NCBI RefSeq assembly: GCF_038446955.1
Contig: NZ_CP151803.1
Coordinates: 1,736,001 to 1,800,000 of the forward strand
Source of the DNA: Pedobacter sp. FW305-3-2-15-E-R2A2
Lineage (GTDB): Bacteria; Bacteroidota; Bacteroidia; Sphingobacteriales; Sphingobacteriaceae
Reading direction: 5' to 3'
DNA length: 64,000 nt
Shown: piece by piece, positions 37,914-46,497 of the stretch
Layout: every line of letters starts with the position of its first letter
How positions within the stretch are numbered: position 1 is the first letter of the stretch
Translations under genes and position numbers: made by a program
The notes under the pieces: generated by a model
What the model was told of the DNA's origin: nothing
The model's input: only the letters and a program-made list of their open reading frames with translations
The model's database searches: none

Positions 37914-38441
37914 ATGAGAATACAATTATCGATCATACTCAGTTCATTGCTTTTTTTGAGCTGTAACAATCGAGGGGAAACCAATCCGGTGCAAACCGGG
38001 AATGCCACTGTCGATAGTGCAGGAGTAACGAAAGCTGCAGCAAATAAGGGCGTTGTGGAAGGGACCATGGTTCCGGCCGATACGGCGATTATTGGGGCTA
38101 AGGAAGTCATCAGCGAAGATCTGCTGAACAAGGCTGAAGTTTCTATGAAGGACAGCCTGATCCGTTTGTCTGCAAATATGAGACTTGACCATAGAATATT
38201 TGGCTACGAAAAACCGGATACGAACTCGAAGAAGATGATTTTATTGTCAATCTTCACTAGCGATGTAAAGGGAAACCCATACCGGTGTCCATATGGTTCA
38301 TTCTATGAAACCAATGAGATGGAAGGTCTGGAGCTGAAGTTTGTTTTGGACGGGGACAAGTTTATAGAAGTAAATGTGAAGAAGGAAGAAGCGATTCTGG
38401 GCAGGGTTTTTATAGATAAAAAATGGATCGAATTTGAATAA
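37914..38441 (+). CDS. Hypothetical lipoprotein
   Basis: 175 residues with a lipoprotein signal (LSSLLFLSCNNRGE). A low-complexity A/V/T/D linker of about 50 residues is followed by a compact domain (about 80-175) with MILLSIFTSDVKGNPYRCPY and VNVKKEEAILGRVFIDKKWI. Two Cys remain besides the lipid anchor only in part. I do not recognise a family. It converges with the small ferredoxin-fold-like gene, the stop codons being only 2 bp apart. Confidence 0.75.
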   Translation: MRIQLSIILSSLLFLSCNNRGETNPVQTGNATVDSAGVTKAAANKGVVEGTMVPADTAIIGAKEVISEDLLNKAEVSMKDSLIRLSANMRLDHRIFGYEKPDTNSKKMILLSIFTSDVKGNPYRCPYGSFYETNEMEGLELKFVLDGDKFIEVNVKKEEAILGRVFIDKKWIEFE

Positions 38442-38443
38442 TT

Positions 38444-38698
38444 TTAAATTTGGCTCAGGGACCTGCCACTTTCATTAAAAACTTCAAGCACTTCGGCATA
38501 CATTCCCAGTACAGCAAGCTGCTTTACCAGCTTCTCCCCGATATTGTGGTCGCAGACTACCCGTAATATTTTATCACAATCTTCAAGGTCAACCGACCAC
38601 TCCCTGACCTCCGGAAAGCCGGTGATTACCTGAGAAACGTATTGTAAATCAATGGCGTTATTAACTGTTGTTGATAGAATAATGATGTGACTGGACAT
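38444..38698 (-). CDS. Small HMA-like (ferredoxin-fold) protein without metal-binding cysteines
   Basis: 84 residues from MSSHIIILSTTVNNAIDLQY. The pattern of strand, helix with VSQVITGFPEVREWSVDLED, strand (ILRVVCDHNI), helix (LVKQLAVLGMYAEVLEV) matches a heavy-metal-associated/ferredoxin-like fold, but no CxxC is present. A longer frame to 38797 would overlap the divergent TetR gene and is rejected. It diverges from the TetR gene over an 86-bp region that carries a -7 box and a repeated decamer. Confidence 0.65.
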   Translation of the reverse strand: MSSHIIILSTTVNNAIDLQYVSQVITGFPEVREWSVDLEDCDKILRVVCDHNIGEKLVKQLAVLGMYAEVLEVFNESGRSLSQI

Positions 38699-38752
38699 AA
38701 CTGAGGCTAAATGAATAGGTATAACTGAGGTAACAAATGTATCATATTTTTG
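38697..38752. promoter_or_regulatory. Promoter region of the TetR gene with a repeated decamer
   Basis: ATAACTGAGG occurs at 38697-38706 and again at 38721-38730 (24 bp apart), and a perfect TAnnTTTG box (TATTTTTG) lies at 38745-38752 on the plus strand, giving transcription from about 38756. The repeats are candidate regulator half-sites; the first overlaps the divergent start codon. Confidence 0.4.
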
Positions 38753-38784
38753 CAAACAAACAAACCATACGGTATCTTTGAGGT

Positions 38785-39333
38785 ATGGAAAATCCATATA
38801 AGAGAAAGAAAGAACCAGAAGTTAACAAACAGCTGATCATGGAGGCTGCTGCGGAAATAGGAGCGACAGCCGGTTGGCAACAGGTGACCTTTCAGGCCAT
38901 AGTCGATAAAATCGGATTGAGTAAAGGGGGCATTATGCATCATTTTCGCAATAAGGAAGAACTACTGGCAGAATTGGTACGGCAAAGCCTCATTGAATTG
39001 ACGGAATGGATTACAGAAGAAAAGAAAGCTTCGGGCATTGAAGTTGCTCCTATGGCATTTCTTCGCTTTGTGGTCAAAAAGAGCGGCGACCTGCATTACC
39101 GAAGAACGATGAAAGTAATTTTACAGGCAGCATTGGTCAATGAAGAGTACAGGACAATGTGGGAGGACTGGTTTACCGAGCACATTACTGCCGGTGCAGT
39201 TGCAGATCAGCCTGTCAACAGTTTAATCATCATGCTGGTGGCCGATGGCCTTTGGTTTGCAGACAACCTTGGCGTCTATAACATTAGCGAGCAAAAGAAA
39301 GCGGAGATCATCGACAAATTACTGACCTTATAA
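38785..39333 (+). CDS. TetR/AcrR-family transcriptional regulator
   Basis: 182 residues. The N-terminal helix-turn-helix (about 15-60) is clear: IMEAAAEIGATAGWQQVTFQ, AIVDKIGLSKGGIMHHFRNK. The C-terminal ligand domain is all-helical and of TetR_C length. It probably represses itself and the pentapeptide gene 27 bp downstream or the divergent small gene. Ligand unknown. Confidence 0.92.
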   Translation: MENPYKRKKEPEVNKQLIMEAAAEIGATAGWQQVTFQAIVDKIGLSKGGIMHHFRNKEELLAELVRQSLIELTEWITEEKKASGIEVAPMAFLRFVVKKSGDLHYRRTMKVILQAALVNEEYRTMWEDWFTEHITAGAVADQPVNSLIIMLVADGLWFADNLGVYNISEQKKAEIIDKLLTL

Positions 39334-39360
39334 AACAGCACCCTTTAAATAAAATATACG

Positions 39361-39951
39361 ATGGGATTTGAAGAAACTATAGTCCACGAGGGCAAAACAT
39401 TTACTGGTATCAATTATGCAGAAAAGCGGTTGGAAAACCGGGAATTTATAAGGTGTGAATTTATAAACTGCGATTTCTCCAAGAGCGATTTAAGTCATAA
39501 TGATTTCATGGAGTGTGATTTTAAACAGTGCAATTTTTCCATGACCATTGTGAAAGGCACCGGATTTAAAGATGCCAGATTTACAGGTTGTAAAATTCTG
39601 GGCATTAACTTTTCCACTTGTAATAAGTTCTTGTTTTCTTTCCATTTTGAACAGTGTCACCTGGATTATTCGATCTTTTACGGCGCTAAACTCAGGAAAA
39701 CTAAATTTATAGATTGCTCACTTAAAGAAACCGATTTTGAAGAAGCAGATTTAACGTCTGGCATTTTTCATAATTGCGACTTGTCAGGGGCAAGCTTTGT
39801 GAGGTGTGTTTTAGAGAAAACAGATTTCCGGACGGCAAGGAATTTTAGTCTGGACCCCGCAATGAATAAAGTAAAGCAGGCGAAATTTTCGGCGCTAAAC
39901 CTGGCCGGATTGCTTTACCAGTATCAGCTGGATATCGATTATGAGGGTTAA
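39361..39951 (+). CDS. Pentapeptide-repeat protein
   Basis: 196 residues made almost entirely of A(D/N)LXX-like repeats with F at the central position (REFIRCEFINCDFSKSDLSH, FKQCNFSM, KTKFIDCSLKETDFEEADLT, CDLSGASFVRCVLEKTDF), the right-handed quadrilateral beta-helix seen in Qnr and MfpA proteins. The interruption near residues 95-105 (NKFLFSFHFEQCH) resembles the loop between the two halves of Qnr proteins. A role as a DNA mimic protecting gyrase is possible but not shown. It is 27 bp after the TetR gene, probably in the same transcript. Confidence 0.88.
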   Translation: MGFEETIVHEGKTFTGINYAEKRLENREFIRCEFINCDFSKSDLSHNDFMECDFKQCNFSMTIVKGTGFKDARFTGCKILGINFSTCNKFLFSFHFEQCHLDYSIFYGAKLRKTKFIDCSLKETDFEEADLTSGIFHNCDLSGASFVRCVLEKTDFRTARNFSLDPAMNKVKQAKFSALNLAGLLYQYQLDIDYEG

Positions 39952-39995
39952 GTTTTATTGAGGATATTGATCTTTAAGGATGTGTTTGATTTTCT

Positions 39996-40003
39996 TAACT
40001 TTG
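39996..40003 (+). promoter_or_regulatory. Perfect -7 box directly before an AraC start codon
   Basis: TAACTTTG matches TAnnTTTG exactly. Its distance to the ATG at 40008 puts the transcription start at or within a base or two of the start codon, implying a leaderless mRNA. Confidence 0.45.
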
Positions 40004-40007
40004 TGGT

Positions 40008-40880
40008 ATGGATAAGAAGATTCCTTCCGGGACTGCGGATTGTAATGCGAGCGAACTGAAACTAAAAGGCTTTAAAGTGTATGAAGTGGGAACCGGGGTA
40101 AATGCCGTGCCCACTTATAACAGAAGAGATTTTTATAAGATCTGTATCAATACCGGAAGAAGTCTGATCCATTATGCCAACAAAGGAATCCAGACGGAGG
40201 GAACGATTGCTTTTTTTGGCAATCCCCGCATTCCTTATTCCTGGGAAGTTCTTTCTCCTACCTATACCGGTTATGCCTGTGTTTTTACAGAGGATTTTCT
40301 GAAAAGCCATGAACGTTTTGAAAGCCTGCAACAATCGCCTTTATTTAAAATAGGAGGAACGCCGATCTTTCAACTGGACGAGGGACAAAAGCTTTTTATG
40401 ACCGCCATTTTTCAAAGAATGTTAGCGGAACAGGATACAACCTACTTTTTTAAGGAAGAGCTGATGTGTAATTACATCAATCTGTTGATCCATGAAGCCT
40501 TAAAAATGCAGCCGACGGAGAATTTCTTTAAACATAAAAATGCCTCCGCCCGAATCACCTCGCTATTTCTTGAATTGTTGGAACGACAGTTTCCAATAGA
40601 AAGTCCGAAGCAACCTTTGAGCTTAAGAACAGCGCAGGATTATGCCAACGGATTGGCAGTACATGTGAATCACCTCAATAGATCAGTGAAGGAAGTGACG
40701 GGGAAATCTACTACTACCCATGTTTCTGAAAGGGTGATCAGCGAAGCAAAAGCCTTGTTGATCCATACAGACTGGAGCATTGCCGACATCGGCTATGCGC
40801 TCGGTTTTGAATATCCTACCTATTTCAATAATTTCTTTAAAAGAATCACCGGAACAATCCCTAAATCACTTCGTGCGTAG
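40008..40880 (+). CDS. AraC-family transcriptional regulator
   Basis: 290 residues with an N-terminal cupin-like domain (RRDFYKICINTGRSLIHYAN, FGNPRIPYSWEVLSPTYTGY) and a C-terminal AraC double helix-turn-helix (about 195-290; DYANGLAVHVNHLNRSVKEV, IADIGYALGFEYPTYFNNFF). It precedes the zinc alcohol dehydrogenase by 86 bp in the same direction, with another AraC gene after that, so it is a likely regulator of the dehydrogenase. This is the typical aldehyde- or quinone-responsive arrangement in Bacteroidota. Confidence 0.92.
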   Translation: MDKKIPSGTADCNASELKLKGFKVYEVGTGVNAVPTYNRRDFYKICINTGRSLIHYANKGIQTEGTIAFFGNPRIPYSWEVLSPTYTGYACVFTEDFLKSHERFESLQQSPLFKIGGTPIFQLDEGQKLFMTAIFQRMLAEQDTTYFFKEELMCNYINLLIHEALKMQPTENFFKHKNASARITSLFLELLERQFPIESPKQPLSLRTAQDYANGLAVHVNHLNRSVKEVTGKSTTTHVSERVISEAKALLIHTDWSIADIGYALGFEYPTYFNNFFKRITGTIPKSLRA

Positions 40881-40966
40881 ATTGTTTGAAATTCTTACTT
40901 TTCTGTTTGAAATCTATTTGTAAGCTACCCGCTTTCGGCGGAGCTTTGTGAAATCAAAAAAAGATC

Positions 40967-42040
40967 ATGAACGGAAATAGCACAGTAAATAACATCAAAG
41001 CGTTTGGCGCAGCTGCCGCCACTGATTCTCTAAAAGTACTGAATATACAACGTAGAACAGTCACTGCACATGATGTGGAGATTGAAATCCTGTTTTGCGG
41101 CATCTGCCACTCGGATTTGCATTCCGCAAAAAATGAATGGCGCAATACCATTTATCCCATTGTTCCCGGCCATGAGGTGGTAGGAAGGGTCACAAATGTT
41201 GGACCTCATGTAACCAGGTTTAAAGTAGGAGACCTGGCCGCAGTAGGTTGTATGGTCGACTCTTGCAGAGAATGCGAATATTGTAAGGAAGGTCTGGAGC
41301 AGTTTTGCGAACCTGGAAGCACCTTAACCTTTAATTCACCTGATAAACATCTGGGCGGACAAACCTTTGGCGGATACGCCGAAAGTGTAGTGGTAGACGA
41401 AAACTATGTTTTGCGGGTACCTGAAAATCTGGATCTTGCCGCCACAGCGCCTTTACTTTGTGCGGGGATCACGACCTATTCGCCATTAAGACATTGGAAC
41501 GTTGGCCTGGGAAAAAAAGTGGGAATCGTAGGCATCGGTGGCCTCGGACACATGGGGATCAAAATTGCGAAAGCGATGGGCGCCCATGTGGTAGTTTTTA
41601 CCACTTCATTGTCTAAACAGGAAGATGCGAAACGCCTGGGTGCGGATGAAGTTGTTTTATCGACCGATCCGGAACAAATGGCTAAGTACGCGAAGAGCCT
41701 GCATTTTATTTTAGATTGTGTATCTGCACAACACGATATGGACGCTTACCTTAACCTGCTCAAAGTTGATGGCGCGTTGGCATTGGTTGGTGCTCCAATG
41801 GAACCACTTCCGGTGACTTCCTTTAGCTTGATCCTGGGAAGAAGAAGCTTTGCCGGATCAATGATCGGTGGTATTGCAGAAACACAGGAAATGCTGGACT
41901 TCTGCTCGGCGCATAATATTGTTTCCGATATTGAGCTGATCGGTGTGGATGAAGTGAACGATGCTTATGAACGTTTGTTAAAAGGGGAGGTGAAATACCG
42001 CTTTGTAATCGATATGGCATCGCTGAAAGCAAAGAATTAA
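40967..42040 (+). CDS. Zinc-dependent NAD(P) alcohol dehydrogenase (CAD/Ahr-like)
   Basis: 357 residues, medium-chain dehydrogenase. Catalytic zinc ligands are Cys44 in CGICHSDLH and His69/Glu70 in VPGHEVVGRV. The structural zinc site is CMVDSCRECEYCKEGLEQFC. The nucleotide-binding motif is VGIVGIGGLGHMGIKIAKAM. This matches the YahK/Ahr/cinnamyl-alcohol-dehydrogenase group, which reduces a broad range of aldehydes with NADPH. It is ended by a 16-bp hairpin and flanked by two AraC regulators. Confidence 0.95.
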   Translation: MNGNSTVNNIKAFGAAAATDSLKVLNIQRRTVTAHDVEIEILFCGICHSDLHSAKNEWRNTIYPIVPGHEVVGRVTNVGPHVTRFKVGDLAAVGCMVDSCRECEYCKEGLEQFCEPGSTLTFNSPDKHLGGQTFGGYAESVVVDENYVLRVPENLDLAATAPLLCAGITTYSPLRHWNVGLGKKVGIVGIGGLGHMGIKIAKAMGAHVVVFTTSLSKQEDAKRLGADEVVLSTDPEQMAKYAKSLHFILDCVSAQHDMDAYLNLLKVDGALALVGAPMEPLPVTSFSLILGRRSFAGSMIGGIAETQEMLDFCSAHNIVSDIELIGVDEVNDAYERLLKGEVKYRFVIDMASLKAKN

Positions 42041-42049
42041 TTCCGCTGA

Positions 42050-42087
42050 AATGTTTAGCCAAATGTCGCTACATTTGGCTAAACATT
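42050..42087 (+). terminator. Perfect 16-bp hairpin after the dehydrogenase
   Basis: Arms 42050-42065 and 42072-42087 are exact complements around a 6-nt loop, 9 bp past the stop codon. There is no T-tract. Confidence 0.75.
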
Positions 42088-42128
42088 AGCTTAACGTCTA
42101 TACCCGCTGCTTTATCGTAATGATTTAA

Positions 42129-42986
42129 ATGGAAAGAATACCGATCAGACATCTTAGTACGACAGCAGCAGAACCGGATCTTTTTGGAAACTTCGGGATC
42201 CGTAAGATTGTCGATTTACTTGGCGGAAAAGACATGCTGCAGGAGCTTCACAGGCATGATTTCTTCTATATTCTTGTGCTGGAAAATGGAAAAGGGCATC
42301 ACGAAATCGACTTCAGGCCTTACACCGTCACTGATCATACTGTTTTCTTTATGCGGCCCGGTCAGGTGCATCAGATTGAGCTAAAGGCAGGCAGTACAGG
42401 ATATCTGATTCATTTCAGAGATGAATTTTATTTGCCTCATGACCAGAACGCGGGTCAGCTGTTGCGGAAGCTAAGCCAGCGGAACCATTACGAACTGAAT
42501 GCGGATCAGTTTCCGAAGCTGATGCGGGTCCTGCTTCCTGTTTTTCAGGAGTATACCCATCAGCAGGAGCAGTACCAGGAGGTGATTAAAGCAAATATGG
42601 GCATCTTCTTTATCGAGTTGTTCAGGGCACAGAACAGCAGTACTGCTGATCAGGGTAGCCTTTATAATCAGGAACGGTTGGAGCAACTTTTGTCGCTTTT
42701 AGAACGCCATGTTTTTAGTCATAAGCAGGTCGCGGAATATGCGGAGATGTTGAACCTTTCCACTTATCAGCTGAATGCAATCACGAAGACCATGCTGGGT
42801 AAAACCTGTTCAGAGCTGATCAATGAATACTTGGTATTGGAAGCTAAAAGATACCTTTTGGCAACATCCAATCAGGTCAATCAGATCGCCTATAGTCTGG
42901 GCTACCAAGATGTTTCCTATTTTATCAGGTTCTTCAAAAAGTATACCGGACATTCACCGGAGGCCTTCAGACAGAACTTTAGATAA
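42129..42986 (+). CDS. AraC-family transcriptional regulator
   Basis: 285 residues: cupin domain (about 40-130; HRHDFFYILVLENGKGHHEI, FFMRPGQVHQIELKAGSTGY) and C-terminal helix-turn-helix pair (about 190-285; VAEYAEMLNLSTYQLNAITK, VNQIAYSLGYQDVSYFIRFF). The HRHDFY..L cupin start is shared by many Bacteroidota AraC proteins. It follows the dehydrogenase terminator, so it has its own promoter. Target unknown. Confidence 0.92.
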   Translation: MERIPIRHLSTTAAEPDLFGNFGIRKIVDLLGGKDMLQELHRHDFFYILVLENGKGHHEIDFRPYTVTDHTVFFMRPGQVHQIELKAGSTGYLIHFRDEFYLPHDQNAGQLLRKLSQRNHYELNADQFPKLMRVLLPVFQEYTHQQEQYQEVIKANMGIFFIELFRAQNSSTADQGSLYNQERLEQLLSLLERHVFSHKQVAEYAEMLNLSTYQLNAITKTMLGKTCSELINEYLVLEAKRYLLATSNQVNQIAYSLGYQDVSYFIRFFKKYTGHSPEAFRQNFR

Positions 42987-43035
42987 ATCCCATACAACTG
43001 AATTTTTGTCCTACACTGCAGCGTAATGCTGATCT

Positions 43036-43043
43036 TACTTTTG
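43036..43043 (+). promoter_or_regulatory. Perfect -7 box upstream of the methyltransferase gene
   Basis: TACTTTTG is an exact TAnnTTTG, placing transcription near 43047. A TTTG at 43005-43008 lies 27 nt upstream, further than usual. It agrees with translation from 43136 or 43070, but the domain start favours 43136. Confidence 0.4.
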
Positions 43044-43135
43044 TTGCATCAAAACAAAAGCCGGCAGGTTTGCGATTGACACACCGGGGGATAACAAACA
43101 ACGAAATTATTATTGAAATTTTAAACAAAACAGAC

Positions 43136-43774
43136 ATGAATAAATCCTGGAACGAGGAATATAAAGATAAGTGGGACCAACGCTATAAAGAGGAAGAATA
43201 TGTTTACGGAAAGGGTCCAAATCTATTTTTTAAAGAATGGATCGAGAAATTTAAACCCGGGTCTATATTGATGCCCGCCGATGGTGAAGGACGGAATGGC
43301 GTGTTCGCTGCAGCACTTGGATGGAAGGTGATCTCCTTTGATCTGAGTGTAGAGGGTCGGTCAAAGGCATTACAACTTGCCGAAACGCAGGATGTTGCTA
43401 TTTCTTACATTGTCGGGGATTTGGATCAACTGACGTTTGAACCTGCCTCCTTTGATGCCATCGGACTGATATATGCCCATTTTGCTGCTGATCAGAAGTC
43501 TTTATTTCATCAAAAATTAAATGAGTACCTCAAACCTGGAGGGCTCATTATTTTGGAAGCATTTTGTAAGGAACACCTGAAACTAAAGGAACTTGATCCT
43601 AAAGTTGGCGGACCTGCAGAACTGGATATGTTGCTCTCCAAAGAGGAAATCATAGCTGATTTTGAAAACTATGACCTTTTAATGTTGGGAGAAGAGGAAA
43701 TCGTGTTAAATGAAGGAAAGTATCACATTGGAAAAGGTGCTGTAGTAAGATTTGTAGGCATAAAACGTGGATGA
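43136..43774 (+). CDS. Class I SAM-dependent methyltransferase
   Basis: About 212 residues from MNKSWNEEYKDKWDQRYKEE. The aromatic N-terminal WDQRY segment is typical of TehB/thiopurine-type methyltransferases. The SAM-binding motif I is ILMPADGEGRNGVFAAALGW, motif II is VISFDLSVEG, and LNEYLKPGGLIILEAF is the conserved post-I region. An upstream ATG at 43070 adds 22 residues without family character and is rejected. A role in detoxifying metalloids or xenobiotics is possible by homology only. Confidence 0.9.
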   Translation: MNKSWNEEYKDKWDQRYKEEEYVYGKGPNLFFKEWIEKFKPGSILMPADGEGRNGVFAAALGWKVISFDLSVEGRSKALQLAETQDVAISYIVGDLDQLTFEPASFDAIGLIYAHFAADQKSLFHQKLNEYLKPGGLIILEAFCKEHLKLKELDPKVGGPAELDMLLSKEEIIADFENYDLLMLGEEEIVLNEGKYHIGKGAVVRFVGIKRG

Positions 43775-43830
43775 TTTAACTCCTCAGGAACTATCAAAAG
43801 GGCTTAATCATGATCATAGATTGCAAAACC

Positions 43831-45162
43831 TTATTTTGCTTCTTTACTTTTCTGACTGATGCTTCCATCTTTCCATAATAAATTGATGCCGGAATAATCG
43901 CCATCCTGATCTTTTACAAATTCGACCTGAGCATTTTCGTCAAGGACGAAAGTGCTTTCAGAAACGGCTTTCAGTGTAAAAGTCTCGTTGTTTCCGCGTT
44001 CCGGGTTTTTACATAAAAGATTGCCATTTTCTACGTAAAAACGAATGCCTCCTGCATAAGTGCCGCTATAGCGGTTTAATACTTCCACGTTTGGACCCGG
44101 AACACCTTCATTCGCTTTTAACGCATTAATGGCCCATTGGAAAAACCTCTTTTCTTTATCACTTGTTGCTTTAGACTGTAAATCTGTATAAATGGTCTCT
44201 TGTGCTTTTTGTAATGCATGGGCTGCCGGAACAGGGAGGTTAGGAATGACCCCAATACGTTCCCAGTCTTTAAAGGTCGAAGTGCTGATCGGTCTGGCGA
44301 AGGGTATCCTTGCGATGAAACCTTTGCTCATCGGGAAGAAGCCTGTCGCATGCGCGGCACCCAGGGTGGTATCTCCTATAACGGTAGCGCGTTTCAGTGC
44401 CTGCATGGAAGCACTAAAAGCTTCGGCAGCAGAAGCCGTATTCTTGCTGGTAAGAATATACATGGGCATGAGCAGCGTTAGCTGATTTGTAACCAGTGGA
44501 TCTGTATATAAGGAAATGGTATCCTTGCTAAAGGTATTGACCTGGTCATATAAATGGGTCTTCTCTTTGAAGAAATAACTGGAGAACTGGTTGGCAGTAT
44601 TCCCTCCGCCATTGTACCTTAGGTCGATAATCAAAGCTTTGGTATTGGATAAAAAAGTTAAGGCAGCAGACATCGTTGCTTTTACCTCTTCCACATTTGG
44701 CGTAAAACCATTAAAAAGAAAATAGCCGATGTTTCCGGGAAGTACTTCCACCCTTTGAAGGTTGAAATTATTGTCTTTTTCGACGGTCAATTGCTCTTGT
44801 TGGGCTTTACTAAGTTCTTCCGGAGAGAGTGCTGCCGGCGGACGCATCCCAGGTTCATACATGATATGCATATGGGCGTCAAAATGAATCGCGTTGATAT
44901 CTGTTTCCAGCTGGCGGGCCAATTTACCTGGATCTGTGAGCTTATCGTATCCTCCTTTAAGTAGTTTAGCCTTTAGATAACTGTCCATCCGGGCGGCTTG
45001 CTCAGGAAGGATGTAATGGCGCTTTAAAGTGCTTCTTAAAGTGTCAATCAAACCACGGATCTCTAGCTTGCTTAAAGTATGGTCAGGCTTAACCTGAGAA
45101 AAGGCATCCTTAACAGGTAGAAAAAATAACGCCAGTAACAGTAAAGTATAAGCTTTTTTCAT
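43831..45162 (-). CDS. Exported S41-family peptidase (IRBP/CTP-like)
   Basis: 443 residues with a signal peptide (LALFFLPVKDAFSQ). It has the N-terminal helical cap (TLKRHYILPEQAARMDSYLK) found in the interphotoreceptor-retinoid-binding-like subgroup, then the S41 core: GNIGYFLFNGFTP, ALIIDLRYNGGGNT, and the nucleophile region ILTSKNTASAAEAFSASM (Ser in TASAAE). No PDZ domain is evident. The C-terminal 80 residues form a beta domain with GTYAGGIRFYVENGNLLCKN, as in DUF3471-like tails. It lies 15 bp after the lipoprotein gene, likely one transcript. Confidence 0.9.
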   Translation of the reverse strand: MKKAYTLLLLALFFLPVKDAFSQVKPDHTLSKLEIRGLIDTLRSTLKRHYILPEQAARMDSYLKAKLLKGGYDKLTDPGKLARQLETDINAIHFDAHMHIMYEPGMRPPAALSPEELSKAQQEQLTVEKDNNFNLQRVEVLPGNIGYFLFNGFTPNVEEVKATMSAALTFLSNTKALIIDLRYNGGGNTANQFSSYFFKEKTHLYDQVNTFSKDTISLYTDPLVTNQLTLLMPMYILTSKNTASAAEAFSASMQALKRATVIGDTTLGAAHATGFFPMSKGFIARIPFARPISTSTFKDWERIGVIPNLPVPAAHALQKAQETIYTDLQSKATSDKEKRFFQWAINALKANEGVPGPNVEVLNRYSGTYAGGIRFYVENGNLLCKNPERGNNETFTLKAVSESTFVLDENAQVEFVKDQDGDYSGINLLWKDGSISQKSKEAK

Positions 45163-45177
45163 ATTTATGCCCTCAGG

Positions 45178-46167
45178 CTATTTAGTTACAGTTATAATTG
45201 ATGATTTGCCAAGGTTAAGAAGGTCTGTTTTTTCGGTAGATGCCGCTAATGCCTTTCTAAAAGCCGCAATTGAAAGGGCAACATCACTGCCGGGATGGCG
45301 TTTGCTGATCTTATCAAAATCTTGCGCTACTTCTGGTAAGACCTTATTCGAATTGTCTTCTGTTGTAGGGGTATTTTCCAGGCCAACCAATAAATGGCTT
45401 AGGTAATTCTGATAATTCTGTTGTGCTTCCTTTTTATAATGACTTTTCGGGTATTGCTTTAAAAATTGCTCCCAGTAAAAGGCCCAGTCGCCAAGCGTAA
45501 CCCTGTCTATTACTAAACCGGCATCATAATCAATGACAGGATCATTCTCTAATGCCGTCTGATCCCAGAACTTCCGGTCGTCCTTTTCCAGATTTGACGC
45601 AAACAGTGATTTCCAGTAACTGGGGCTGAGGTGAAAAATGGCGCCTGTTTCTTCTTCATGTTTGATTTCAATATAGTGGTTGAGCAGTTGCTGAAAAACT
45701 AGCCTTTGTTCTGGAGACAAGCCCTTCTGGAATTTTGTTTCTATTCTTTTCCTGCGGTTATTGTCGGTTTCTCCATCAATCCAGCTGATTTCCAATTGAT
45801 CAAATAGAGGCAATAACTTTGCCTGTCGTGCATCCAGACGATGAACATTAGGCGTTAGTATTTTTTGCCACTGGACTAATAATTTATACCGTTGTTCTAT
45901 TGGGAGCCCGGGAAGTTGTATTTGTATGGCATTTTCTACCGAATCAAGCGCGGAGAAAGAGGGTTGTTGTTGGAATAAACTGATCAGTTGGGGGAGCGTT
46001 TGTTGCGGAGTAGTCAGGCTGTCGGTTGAAATTGCTGGTTCAGGCACTTTATGGCCCGATGTATCTTGCTTTGCTACTTTTTCCTGTTTCTTCTGACTGG
46101 TTGTACAACCTAAAATCAGATTTACCAGACAAAATGAAACGATTACTGAACGCTTAAATTTATTCAT
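45178..46167 (-). CDS. Hypothetical lipoprotein
   Basis: 329 residues with a lipobox (CLVNLILGCTTSQKK). A P/T/S-rich linker to about residue 60 precedes a mainly helical domain with many Q and W residues (FYWEQFLKQYPKSHYKKEAQ), reminiscent of solvent-exposed helical repeats. I recognise no family. It is the first gene of a two-gene unit with the S41 peptidase. Confidence 0.72.
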   Translation of the reverse strand: MNKFKRSVIVSFCLVNLILGCTTSQKKQEKVAKQDTSGHKVPEPAISTDSLTTPQQTLPQLISLFQQQPSFSALDSVENAIQIQLPGLPIEQRYKLLVQWQKILTPNVHRLDARQAKLLPLFDQLEISWIDGETDNNRRKRIETKFQKGLSPEQRLVFQQLLNHYIEIKHEEETGAIFHLSPSYWKSLFASNLEKDDRKFWDQTALENDPVIDYDAGLVIDRVTLGDWAFYWEQFLKQYPKSHYKKEAQQNYQNYLSHLLVGLENTPTTEDNSNKVLPEVAQDFDKISKRHPGSDVALSIAAFRKALAASTEKTDLLNLGKSSIITVTK

Positions 46168-46248
46168 ATAGACAGCTTATGTTACAACGGATATCAAAAC
46201 GCTGTAAATCTAATTCGAAGATAAATAAAAGCTTTTCATTTCAAATAA

Positions 46249-46285
46249 AAAGGTCATCTGATAGAGAAATTATCAAATAACCTTT
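46249..46285 (-). terminator. Orphan minus-strand terminator
   Basis: Arms 46249-46263 and 46271-46285 pair around a 7-nt loop; the two mismatches on the plus strand become G-U pairs in minus-strand RNA, and a TTTTTATTT tail follows on that strand. No intact minus-strand gene precedes it; it overlaps the stop codon of the decayed frame at 46273-46476. Confidence 0.6.
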
Positions 46286-46476
46286 CGTAAACCTCCGCTG
46301 AAACGTTGATCAGGAGGTCTTATAGAAGAACTATATTCATCATGTAAATAATGATCTGTTGAATCTTCAAACAACAATGAGCAATAACTTCTGACGCTGA
46401 AATCCAGATTGGATAGGTCTTCTTGTTTTTCTAATTTCAGAAAGCTGATTTCTTTATTGGTAATAAAAATATTATT
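46273..46476 (-). pseudogene. Decayed 3' end of a minus-strand gene (no start codon)
   Basis: A 67-codon open frame without a usable start. It reads like protein (KLEKQEDLSNLDFSVRSYCS, then DQRFSGGLRKVI before the stop) and runs straight into a terminator on the same strand. This is what remains when the 5' part of a gene is lost. I recognise no family. It fills most of the 330-bp gap between the lipoprotein gene and the LysE gene, whose own promoter may overlap its 5' edge (TATTTTAG at 46473-46480). A chance open frame cannot be excluded. Confidence 0.4.
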
Positions 46477-46497
46477 TTAGCTTAAAATCACATCAGA

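Noticed and set aside
43790..43825. Small palindrome ATCATGATCAT between convergent genes
   Set aside because: Too short and without a T-tract to call a terminator.
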